5,423 nucleotides of DNA from Candidatus Hydrogenedentota bacterium (GTDB lineage Bacteria > Hydrogenedentota > Hydrogenedentia > Hydrogenedentales > CAITNO01). The number at the start of each line of letters is the position of its first letter. The stretch's first letter is position 1. Of this stretch, positions 1-5,423 are shown in pieces. Below the pieces are notes generated by a model, which was not told where the DNA came from, did no database searches, and saw nothing but the letters and a program-made list of their open reading frames with translations. Location: assembly GCA_029554925.1 (NCBI GenBank), contig JAKPUV010000572.1, forward strand, positions 1-5,423, in the 5' to 3' direction. Position numbers and translations under genes: made by a program.

Positions 1-1
1 G

Positions 2-1567
2 GAGTATTATTTCGGGGAATACCCGGCGTCCTTTTTCGACTTCATCGTGGTGGACGAGTGCCACCGGGGCGGGGCGAACGACGAGAGCACCTGGCGGGAC
101 ATTCTGGAGTATTTCGCCCCGGCGGTCCAGCTCGGCCTGACAGCGACGCCGAAGCGGAACGAGAATGTGGACACCTACGCGTATTTCGGGGAGCCGGTGT
201 TCGTGTACTCGCTGAAGGAGGGGATCAACGACGGGTTCCTGACGCCGTTCCGGGTGCGGCAAATCTCGACCACCCTCGACGACTATGTGTACACGCAGGA
301 TGACATGGTGCTGGAGGGCGAGGTGGAGTACGGGAAACGGTACACGGAGACGGACTTCAACCGGATCATCGAAATCCGGGAGCGGGAACAGGTGCGGGTG
401 CGCCTGTTCATGGAGCAGATCGCCCCGAACGAGAAGACGCTGGTGTTCTGCGCCACCCAGGCCCACGCGCTGGCGGTGCGCGACCTCGTCAACCAGATGA
501 AGTCCGTGCCGGACCCCAACTACTGCCACCGCGTGACGGCGGACGACGGGCCGCTGGGCGACCAGCACCTGCGCGACTTCCAGGACAACGAGAAGACCAT
601 CCCCACGGTGTTGACGACGTCGCAGAAACTCTCGACGGGCGTGGACGCGCGGAACATCCGCAACATCGTCCTGATGCGGCCCGTCAACTCCATGATCGAG
701 TTCAAGCAGATCATCGGACGCGGCACCCGGCTGTACGACGGGAAGCACTACTTCACGGTCTACGACTTCGTGAAGGCCCATCACCATTTCAGCGACCCCG
801 AATGGGACGGCGAGCCGGAAACCCCGGAGGCCTGCACCGTCTGCGGCCACCATCCCTGCCAGTGCCCGAGGCCGGAACCGAAACCCTGTCCGGAGTGCGG
901 GCAGTGGCCCTGTGTCTGCGAACGGGAGCGCTGCCCCGTGTGCGGCCGGCTGGACTGCGTCTGCAAAAAGCGGACCCCGGCGCGGGTGAAACTCGCGGAC
1001 GGCAAGGAGCGGACGGTGCAGCACATGGTGTGCACCTCGTTCTGGCATCCCGACGGCACGCCCATGTCGGCCCGCCAGTTCATGGAGCTGCTGTTCGGGC
1101 GGCTGCCGGACTTCTTCCGCGACGAAGAGGAGCTGCGGCGCATCTGGAGCGACCCGGACACCCGGCGGCGGCTTCTGAACGGCCTGGCCGAGAAGGGCTT
1201 CGGGACCGAGCAGCTCGCGGAGATGCAGCGCATCGTGAACGCGGAGGACAGCGACCTCTTCGACGTGCTGGCGCATGTCGCCTACGCCCTGCCGCCGGTG
1301 TCCCGCACGGCGCGCGCCGCCGCCGCCCGAAACCGGATGCACGGCCTGTTCACGCAGAAACAGGAGGCGTTTCTGGACTTCGTGCTGGGTCATTACGAGC
1401 GCGAGGGGGTTGGCGAGCTGGACAAGGTGAAACTGCCGCCGCTGCTGAAGCTCCGCTACCGCAACGCCATCGCCGAGGCGCGCGCCGACCTGGGCAGTCC
1501 CGAGCAAATCCGGGGCATGTTCACGGGGTTCCAGAAGTACCTCTACCAGCCCGCGCAGTACGTGTGA
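2..1567 (+). CDS. hsdR: Type I restriction enzyme R subunit, EcoEI type (5' partial)
   Basis: Motor and cleavage subunit of a type I restriction-modification complex: an ATP-driven translocase that acts in the cytoplasm with HsdM and HsdS to cut unmodified DNA. The frame is open from base 2, so the gene begins left of the window; GTG at 47 is an internal codon, not the start. In the 521 visible residues I see the Walker B/motif II box VVDECH (16-21), motif III LTATP (46-50), the second RecA-like domain with KTLVFCAT (145-151), motif V around TTSQKLSTGVDARN (205-218) and motif VI QIIGRGTRL (236-244). Residues 448-515 resemble the EcoEI_R C-terminal domain. The nuclease domain and motif I (Walker A) must lie upstream; EcoEI-type R subunits are roughly 800 residues. 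Odd: a 44-residue insert with twelve cysteines (278-321) follows the helicase core. Another type I-like DEAD/DEAH helicase is possible but less likely. hsdM and hsdS are not in view. Confidence 0.94.
   Translation, partial: EYYFGEYPASFFDFIVVDECHRGGANDESTWRDILEYFAPAVQLGLTATPKRNENVDTYAYFGEPVFVYSLKEGINDGFLTPFRVRQISTTLDDYVYTQDDMVLEGEVEYGKRYTETDFNRIIEIREREQVRVRLFMEQIAPNEKTLVFCATQAHALAVRDLVNQMKSVPDPNYCHRVTADDGPLGDQHLRDFQDNEKTIPTVLTTSQKLSTGVDARNIRNIVLMRPVNSMIEFKQIIGRGTRLYDGKHYFTVYDFVKAHHHFSDPEWDGEPETPEACTVCGHHPCQCPRPEPKPCPECGQWPCVCERERCPVCGRLDCVCKKRTPARVKLADGKERTVQHMVCTSFWHPDGTPMSARQFMELLFGRLPDFFRDEEELRRIWSDPDTRRRLLNGLAEKGFGTEQLAEMQRIVNAEDSDLFDVLAHVAYALPPVSRTARAAAARNRMHGLFTQKQEAFLDFVLGHYEREGVGELDKVKLPPLLKLRYRNAIAEARADLGSPEQIRGMFTGFQKYLYQPAQYV
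833..964 (+). repeat. Triple Cys-rich repeat (putative zinc knuckles) inside HsdR
   Basis: Three copies of the pattern C-x2-C-G-x3-C-x-C occur at residues 278-288, 296-306 and 311-321 of the visible HsdR protein. The first and second are joined by a Pro/Glu/Lys-rich spacer and the second and third by a four-residue charged spacer. All twelve cysteines keep exact spacing. Each copy has four cysteines, enough for one tetrahedral zinc site, so up to three small zinc-binding knuckles are plausible. The insert lies between the helicase core and the C-terminal region, where it could touch DNA or a partner subunit. Metal binding is inferred from spacing alone. Confidence 0.8.
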
Positions 1568-1613
1568 CGTTGGCTGAAAGCCGGGTGCCCGCCGGTGCGG
1601 TCTCAGACGAAAA

Positions 1614-1620
1614 GAAGGAG
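1614..1620 (+). promoter_or_regulatory. Ribosome binding site of the first glycosidase
   Basis: GAAGGAG lies seven bases before the ATG at 1628. It decides the start: an in-frame TGA at 1622-1624 rules out anything earlier, and the ATG at 1621 is in another frame. Confidence 0.8.
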
Positions 1621-1627
1621 ATGACGC

Positions 1628-2575
1628 ATGTGGACGATGCTTGTGGTTGCGGTGGCGCTGGCGGCGGATGCCGCCGGGACGCCTCCCCTGAAAACATTGG
1701 ATGACATCCGGATCCGGGACCCGTTCGTGCTGCCCGTGGCGGAGACGGGGTGGTATTACCTGTATGGCACGGGGCGGCCCCTGGGGGAGCAGGGCTTTGA
1801 CGCGTACCGGAGCCGGGACCTGAAACAGTGGGAGGGGCCGTTTGCGGTGTTCCGTCCGCCCGCGGGGTTCTGGGGAGTGAAGGATTTCTGGGCGCCGGAG
1901 GTGCACCGGTACCGGGGCAGGTATTACATGTTCGCCACGTTCCTGCCGAAGGAACCGGAGCAGCGGGGCACGGGCATCCTGGTGGCGGACGCGCCGGAGG
2001 GGCCGTTTGTCCCGCATTCGGAGGGTCCGGCCACGCCTCGGGAGGTGCGCGCGCTGGACGGCACACTTTTCATTGACCCCGAGGGGAAACCGTGGATGGT
2101 GTTCTGCCACGAGTGGGAGCAGATCGTGGACGGGTCCATCTGCGCGATGCGCCTGTCGGAGGATCTGAAACGCGGCGAGGGCGCGCCGGTGACGCTGTTC
2201 CACGCGTCGCAGGCGGCCTGGGTGGTGCAGATGGGCTTTGGCGACCGCCAGGGCAAGATTACTGACGGGCCGTGGGTCTGGCGCGAGCCGGACGGGTCGC
2301 TGGTGACGCTGTGGTCGTCCTTCGGCGCGGGGAAGCAGTACATGACCTCCACGGCGCGCAGCGCCTCGGGGAGCATCACCGGGCCGTGGGTGCCCTCGCC
2401 CGAACCCTTCTTCAAAACGGACGGCGGCCACGGGATGTTCTTTGAGACCTTCGACGGGAAGCGCCTGCTGTCCCTCCACCAGCCCAACCGCCACCCGGAC
2501 GAGCGGGCGAAATTCTTCACCTTTGAGGCCGCCGACGGCATGGTCCGCGTGACGGGGCCCTGGGACAGGCCCTGA
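1628..2575 (+). CDS. Secreted glycoside hydrolase, GH43-like five-bladed beta-propeller
   Basis: A 315-residue enzyme probably hydrolysing glycosidic bonds in plant- or algal-type polysaccharides (arabinofuranosidase, xylosidase or related; substrate not predictable). The N-terminus is a short hydrophobic export signal, MLVVAVALAADA, lacking the usual Lys/Arg, with likely cleavage near residues 14-16. GH43-type landmarks: RDPFV with probable catalytic base Asp31, DFWAPEVHRYRGRYYMF (86-102) as the typical second-blade motif, LDGTLFIDP with Asp144 as pKa modulator, and ITDGPWVWR (211-219), where the general-acid Glu of classic GH43 seems replaced by Asp213. TDGP is, as I recall, usual in one GH43-like branch, so activity is likely but unproven. 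The length fits a single catalytic domain with no binding module. The ATG is fixed by a good Shine-Dalgarno and an upstream in-frame stop. It lies 60 bases after hsdR and 14 before the second glycosidase, implying an operon with the latter. Confidence 0.88.
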   Translation: MWTMLVVAVALAADAAGTPPLKTLDDIRIRDPFVLPVAETGWYYLYGTGRPLGEQGFDAYRSRDLKQWEGPFAVFRPPAGFWGVKDFWAPEVHRYRGRYYMFATFLPKEPEQRGTGILVADAPEGPFVPHSEGPATPREVRALDGTLFIDPEGKPWMVFCHEWEQIVDGSICAMRLSEDLKRGEGAPVTLFHASQAAWVVQMGFGDRQGKITDGPWVWREPDGSLVTLWSSFGAGKQYMTSTARSASGSITGPWVPSPEPFFKTDGGHGMFFETFDGKRLLSLHQPNRHPDERAKFFTFEAADGMVRVTGPWDRP

Positions 2576-2589
2576 CGAAAGGGAACGGC

Positions 2590-3591
2590 ATGAAAGCATT
2601 CCGCGTGTTGCTGGGGGCGCTGCTGCTGTCGACCGCCGCCCTGGCGGGGGAGACTGCCGACAAGCCCCTCTACCGCGACCCGGTGCATGACGGGGCGGCG
2701 GACCCGGAACTGGTATGGAACGCCGCCGAGGGGAAGTGGTTCATGTTCTACACGAACCGCCGCGCGAACGTGCCGGGCCTCAAGGGCGTCTCGTGGGTCC
2801 AGGGCACGCGCATCGGCATCGCCGAGTCGGAGACGGGGGCGCGGTGGCGGTACCGGGGCGTGGCGGAGATAGACTACGGCGAGGGGGAGTTCAGTTACTG
2901 GGCGCCGGACATCGTGACGCACGGGGGCGTGCACCACATGTTCCTGACCTTCGTGCCCGGCATCCACACCGACTGGGGGCGCGAGCGGCACATCCTCCAC
3001 CTGACCAGCGACGACCTGCTGAAGTGGCGTTTCGAGTCCCGGCTGGACCTGGGCTCCGACCGCGTCATAGACGCCTGCGTGTTCCGCGCGCCCGGCGGCG
3101 GCTGGCGCATGTGGTACAAGGACGAGGGCCGCGACAGCCGGACCTTCGTGTCCGAGAGCCCCGACCTGCACCGGTGGAGTCCGGGAAAGCCCGCGGCCGC
3201 GGACATCGCCTGCGAGGGGCCCAAGGTGTTCCAGTGGCACGACCGCTACTGGATGGTGACGGACGAATGGCGCGGGCTGGCGGTGTTCCAGTCCTCCGAC
3301 TGCGAGCGGTGGGCCCGGCAGCCCGCCAATATCCTGGAGGCACCGGGCACCGGGCTGGACGACATGTTCACGGGCCGCCACGCCGATGTGGTGGTGAACG
3401 GCGGCCGCGCCTATGTCTTCTACTTCACCCACCCCGGCCGGGTGGAGAAGGACGAAGACCTCGGCATCTACGCCACCCGGCGCTCCTCCATCCAGGTGGC
3501 GGAACTGCGCCTGGAAAACGGGGAGATCGTGTGCGACCGCAACGCGCCCGTTGACATCCGCCTTGGTCCCGATGAGGATGCGGCCCGCTAG
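2590..3591 (+). CDS. Secreted glycosyl hydrolase, GH43/GH32-like five-bladed beta-propeller
   Basis: A 333-residue exported protein with a textbook signal peptide: MKAFR n-region, leucine-rich core, and cleavage likely after STAALA (residue 19). The mature part has the repeated Trp/Tyr-rich blade motifs of a beta-propeller glycosidase. DGAADPELVW carries the probable base Asp38, YWAPDIVTHGGVHHMFLTF (103-121) is the blade-2 motif, VIDACVF holds Asp161, and ACEGPKVF holds the likely acid Glu209, giving the Asp/Asp/Glu triad of GH43 and GH32 clans. It is only distantly similar to the preceding gene, so a recent duplication is unlikely; two complementary specificities are more likely. The ATG follows an AAGGGA motif by five bases, a moderate ribosome site. 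With only 14 bases between the genes, translation is probably coupled in one transcript. Substrate is unknown; family assignment beyond the propeller fold is tentative. Confidence 0.85.
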   Translation: MKAFRVLLGALLLSTAALAGETADKPLYRDPVHDGAADPELVWNAAEGKWFMFYTNRRANVPGLKGVSWVQGTRIGIAESETGARWRYRGVAEIDYGEGEFSYWAPDIVTHGGVHHMFLTFVPGIHTDWGRERHILHLTSDDLLKWRFESRLDLGSDRVIDACVFRAPGGGWRMWYKDEGRDSRTFVSESPDLHRWSPGKPAAADIACEGPKVFQWHDRYWMVTDEWRGLAVFQSSDCERWARQPANILEAPGTGLDDMFTGRHADVVVNGGRAYVFYFTHPGRVEKDEDLGIYATRRSSIQVAELRLENGEIVCDRNAPVDIRLGPDEDAAR

Positions 3592-3718
3592 CGCTCTCAT
3601 GACAACACACTGGCCCAGTGGCCACCTCCCGCAGGGGGAAACCCTTTCCGCGCCGACGCACAATTACCATTATTCGGCATTTTGAGATCAGGAACGGCCT
3701 GCAAACAGACAATATGTA

Positions 3719-3747
3719 TTGACAGGGAATACCCGTCATGATAGGCT
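3719..3747 (+). promoter_or_regulatory. Candidate sigma70-type promoter for the EF-hand gene
   Basis: A perfect -35 TTGACA at 3719-3724, a 17-base spacer, and a -10 TAGGCT at 3742-3747 preceded by TGA, which gives an extended -10 element. It sits in the only AT-rich patch of the window. Transcription would start near 3754, leaving a leader of about 140 bases. The -10 matches consensus at only three of six positions; the extended TG may compensate. Confidence 0.5.
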
Positions 3748-3881
3748 GTTGTGTGTGGAAGAGTACCTGAGGCAGGGATTTGTTTCGGCGGCGGGTTGAC
3801 GGCTTGCGGCGCGCACTGCGTCGGCATACCGTGAAACGCCGGAGCGGGCTTGCCCTTCAGGGTCGGACAGCACAACGTATC

Positions 3882-3886
3882 GGAGG
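3882..3886 (+). promoter_or_regulatory. Ribosome binding site of the EF-hand protein
   Basis: GGAGG, seven bases before the ATG at 3894, is a strong Shine-Dalgarno at ideal spacing. It is followed directly by a signal peptide, so it fixes both the start and the coding strand. Confidence 0.85.
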
Positions 3887-3893
3887 CTGGGCC

Positions 3894-5423
3894 ATGAGAC
3901 TTCACCGGGTGCACGCGGCGGTTGCGGGCTTTGTTGCGGTGTTTTCCGCCGTACTCGGGGGCGTTGTCTGGGACGCGGCGGCGGTGTGTCCGCTGCCCAG
4001 CGATCCCCAGCAGCAGCTGGAGATTGTCATCTCCATCGTGGACGTCAACCGCGACGGCGGCCTGAGTCTGGCGGAGATTCAGGCGCTGTATCCCGGCATG
4101 ACCTCCACCTACTTTACCTTCGCCGACGGAAACCGTGACGGCAAGATCACGGCGGCGGAGCTGATGCCCTGGCTGAGCCTGCTTCCGGGGATGAACCTGC
4201 TCGGCCTGGTGGACGTCAACTTGAACCGCGCGATCGAGTATTCGGAGGTGGCGGCCTACGTCACGCCGGAGCAGTTCGCGCTGGTGGACATCAACGGCGA
4301 CGGCGTGGTGGACTGCCTGGACATTGGCGGCGGTCCGGTTGAGGGCGAGGGCGAGGATCCCGTGGAGGGCGAGGGCGAGGACCCCGGCGATCCCCCGTGC
4401 CCCATCGGCGATGTGACGGCGGACACGCTGGTCGAGCTGGTGCTGATCCTGGTGGACACGAGCGGCGACGGCTCGCTCTCCCTCGGCGAGGTGCGGGCGG
4501 TGTATCCCGAGCTGGAGTCGGTGTATTTCACCCTGCTTGACAGCAACCGCAACGGTCTGCTGGACGCCGCGGAGCTGGCCGCGCTGACCGCCTTCCTGCC
4601 GCTGGATGACTTCCTGGGCGAGGTGGACCTGAACGGCGACGGCCTGGTCGCCTACGCCGAGGTCTCCCAGTATGTGACGGAGGCGCAGTTCGCCCTGGCC
4701 GACCTGAACGGCAACGGCTTTGTGGACTGTGAGGACATTGACCTGCTCACCGGCGGTACGGACCCCGGCGAGGGCGAGGGTGAGGATCCCGTCGAGGGAG
4801 AGGGCGAGGACCCGGTCGAGGGCGAGCCCGGCCCCCCGTGCCCCATTGACTTCTCCATGGCGAACATCGCGGCGGTGGTGGTTTCCCTGCTTGATGCCGA
4901 CGGCAACGGCGGACTGTCGCTGGCGGAGATCGAGGCGATCTATCCGGACATGGAGGCGGTGTACTTCACCCTGCTGGACGGCAACCGCGACGGCATGATT
5001 TCGGCGGCGGAGCTCGCGGCCATCGCCGCCATCCTTCCCGTGGATTCCTACATCGGCATGGTGGACCCGAACGGCGACGGCCTGATCGCCTACGCCGAGG
5101 TTTCGGGATACCTCACGCAGGCGCAGTTCGACCTCATTGACACGAACCACAACGGTGTCATTGACTGCGTGGACGTCGCCGCGCTCACGGGCGGCGTGGT
5201 CCCCGTCGAGGGCGAGCCCGAAGGGGAGGGCGAGGACCCGGTCGAGGGTGAGGGCGAAGGCGAAGATCCGGTCGAGGGCGAAGGCGAGCCCGTCGGCCCC
5301 TGCCCGATTGACTTCTCCAACGTGCTGCAGACGCTGGCCCCGGTGGTGGTGTCCCTGCTGGACAGCAACGGCGACGGCGGGGTCTCGCTGGCGGAGATTC
5401 AGACCGTGTACCCGGAGATGGAG
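3894..5423 (+). CDS. Exported tandem EF-hand repeat protein with Glu-Gly linkers (3' partial)
   Basis: The frame is open for 510 codons and leaves the window without a stop. Residues 1-30 form a signal peptide (basic RLHRVH, hydrophobic core, cleavage probably after DAAA). Then come repeating modules of four EF-hand calcium loops with a constant 94-residue span from the first loop's first residue to the fourth loop's last. Module 1 loops start at Asp50, 78, 107 and 132; module 2 at Asp188, 216, 245 and 270; module 3 at Asp334, 362, 391 and 416; module 4 begins at Asp490 and is cut. Loops follow D-x-[NDS]-x-[DN]-G with Glu at position 12, but the fourth loop of each module ends in Asp, as dockerin loops often do. 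Each complete module starts with a Cys-Pro and ends with an Asp-Cys inside loop 4. Linkers are built from VEGEGEDP. The protein is strongly acidic and likely needs calcium to fold outside the cytoplasm. Adhesin, scaffold or matrix roles are possible; function unknown. Confidence 0.93.
   Translation, partial: MRLHRVHAAVAGFVAVFSAVLGGVVWDAAAVCPLPSDPQQQLEIVISIVDVNRDGGLSLAEIQALYPGMTSTYFTFADGNRDGKITAAELMPWLSLLPGMNLLGLVDVNLNRAIEYSEVAAYVTPEQFALVDINGDGVVDCLDIGGGPVEGEGEDPVEGEGEDPGDPPCPIGDVTADTLVELVLILVDTSGDGSLSLGEVRAVYPELESVYFTLLDSNRNGLLDAAELAALTAFLPLDDFLGEVDLNGDGLVAYAEVSQYVTEAQFALADLNGNGFVDCEDIDLLTGGTDPGEGEGEDPVEGEGEDPVEGEPGPPCPIDFSMANIAAVVVSLLDADGNGGLSLAEIEAIYPDMEAVYFTLLDGNRDGMISAAELAAIAAILPVDSYIGMVDPNGDGLIAYAEVSGYLTQAQFDLIDTNHNGVIDCVDVAALTGGVVPVEGEPEGEGEDPVEGEGEGEDPVEGEGEPVGPCPIDFSNVLQTLAPVVVSLLDSNGDGGVSLAEIQTVYPEME
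4338..4385 (+). repeat. Glu-Gly linker 1, two VEGEGEDP units
   Basis: Two 24-base units in tandem, each encoding VEGEGEDP and differing only at wobble positions (GTT/GTG, GAT/GAC). The full spacer between loop 4 of module 1 and the first Cys of module 2 is 25 residues. Confidence 0.9.
4761..4838 (+). repeat. Glu-Gly linker 2
   Basis: Variants of the same unit: DPGEGEGEDP, VEGEGEDP, then a shortened VEGEPGPP. The inter-module spacer here is 34 residues. Confidence 0.9.
5205..5300 (+). repeat. Glu-Gly linker 3 (longest)
   Basis: VEGEPEGEGEDP, VEGEGEGEDP and VEGEGEPVGP: the basic unit with added Glu-Gly or Pro-Glu-Gly steps. The inter-module spacer is 42 residues, the longest seen, and the DNA is a run of GAGGGC-like hexamers. 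Confidence 0.9.

Larger units (their letters stand above)
3592..3893. other. Intergenic region between glycosidases and EF-hand gene
   Basis: About 300 non-coding bases. The first part has two weak hairpins: CACTG-GCC-CAGTG at 3608-3620, with no T tract, and AGGG-GGAAA-CCCT at 3633-3645 followed by TTT. Neither is a convincing terminator. Bases 3655-3760 are clearly more AT-rich than the genes on either side and contain the promoter listed separately. Bases 3760-3880 are GC-rich leader sequence with short potential stems but no riboswitch that I recognise. No tRNA or small ORF with a ribosome site was seen. Confidence 0.7.
3987..5423 (+). repeat. Tandem four-EF-hand modules (three complete, one partial)
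   Basis: Modules lie at 3987-4322, 4398-4736, 4839-5174 and 5301 onward. Modules 2 to 4 share CPI at the start and YP-[EDx]-[LM]-E after loop 1. Modules 3 and 4 are closest, sharing CPIDFS and VVVSLLD. Module 1 is the most divergent, beginning CPLPSD. This gradient suggests growth by internal duplication, with the later modules younger or homogenised. Confidence 0.9.

Noticed and set aside
802..1704. 300-codon + frame overlapping the HsdR end and the first glycosidase start
   Set aside because: Ala/Gly/Arg-rich shadow of hsdR in another frame; the glycosidase frame has its own ribosome site and catalytic motifs.
3608..3645. Hairpins after the second glycosidase as an intrinsic terminator
   Set aside because: Stems are only four to five base pairs and no real T tract follows, so I do not call a terminator.
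1924..3663. 579-codon open frame on the minus strand across both glycosidases
   Set aside because: High GC makes stops rare in this antisense frame. It crosses the junction of two clear + strand genes with propeller motifs and signal peptides and has no domain of its own.
15..3735. The 11-base string GGGAATACCCG occurs at 15-25 and at 3725-3735
   Set aside because: A few 11-base matches are expected by chance in a window of this size; one copy is inside hsdR coding sequence and no larger repeat surrounds them.
3978..3989. Possible lipobox before Cys32 of the EF-hand protein
   Set aside because: The residues before the Cys are Ala-Ala-Val; Val at the -1 position does not fit a signal peptidase II site.
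3597..5150. 517-codon open frame on the minus strand, His/Val/Gln-rich
   Set aside because: It mirrors the EF-hand gene on the + strand. The + frame has a strong Shine-Dalgarno, a signal peptide and thirteen EF loops; the minus product is a compositional shadow with no recognisable domain.
3987..5423. Dockerin domains of a cellulosome
   Set aside because: Individual loops look dockerin-like, but modules have four loops, not two, repeat in tandem with no enzyme domain, and no cohesin is seen.

Overview
This is a GC-rich bacterial window in which every credible gene reads on the + strand. Two secreted GH43-like glycosidases sit beside an exported EF-hand protein with Val-Glu-Gly-Glu-Gly-Glu-Asp-Pro linkers. 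That combination suggests a polysaccharide-degrading, probably environmental bacterium. Glu-Gly linkers of this sort recall proteins I associate with Hydrogenedentota and PVC-like lineages, but that is only an impression; no rRNA or marker gene is present to test it.

Region by region: (1) Bases 2-1567 hold the C-terminal two thirds or so of a type I restriction enzyme R subunit (HsdR, EcoEI type), cut by the left edge. It runs from just before the DECH helicase box to the EcoEI-type C-terminal domain and carries an unusual triple Cys-rich insert. (2) Bases 1628-2575 and 2590-3591 are two adjacent exported five-bladed beta-propeller glycoside hydrolases of the GH43 type, 14 bases apart and surely co-transcribed. 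(3) Bases 3592-3893 are a non-coding gap with a local AT-rich patch and a good sigma70-like promoter. (4) From 3894 to the right edge runs an open frame of 510 codons with no stop: a signal peptide followed by tandem four-EF-hand modules (three complete and a fourth beginning), each bounded by two cysteines and joined by acidic Glu-Gly linkers.

How the parts relate: the two glycosidases probably act on related glycan linkages outside the cytoplasm. The EF-hand protein has its own promoter and is probably a calcium-binding extracellular or surface protein; its link to the glycosidases is only by position. The HsdR fragment belongs to a defence system that mostly lies to the left of the window, and nothing joins it functionally to the sugar genes. 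Two very long minus-strand open frames (1924-3663 and 3597-5150) are shadows of the real genes.
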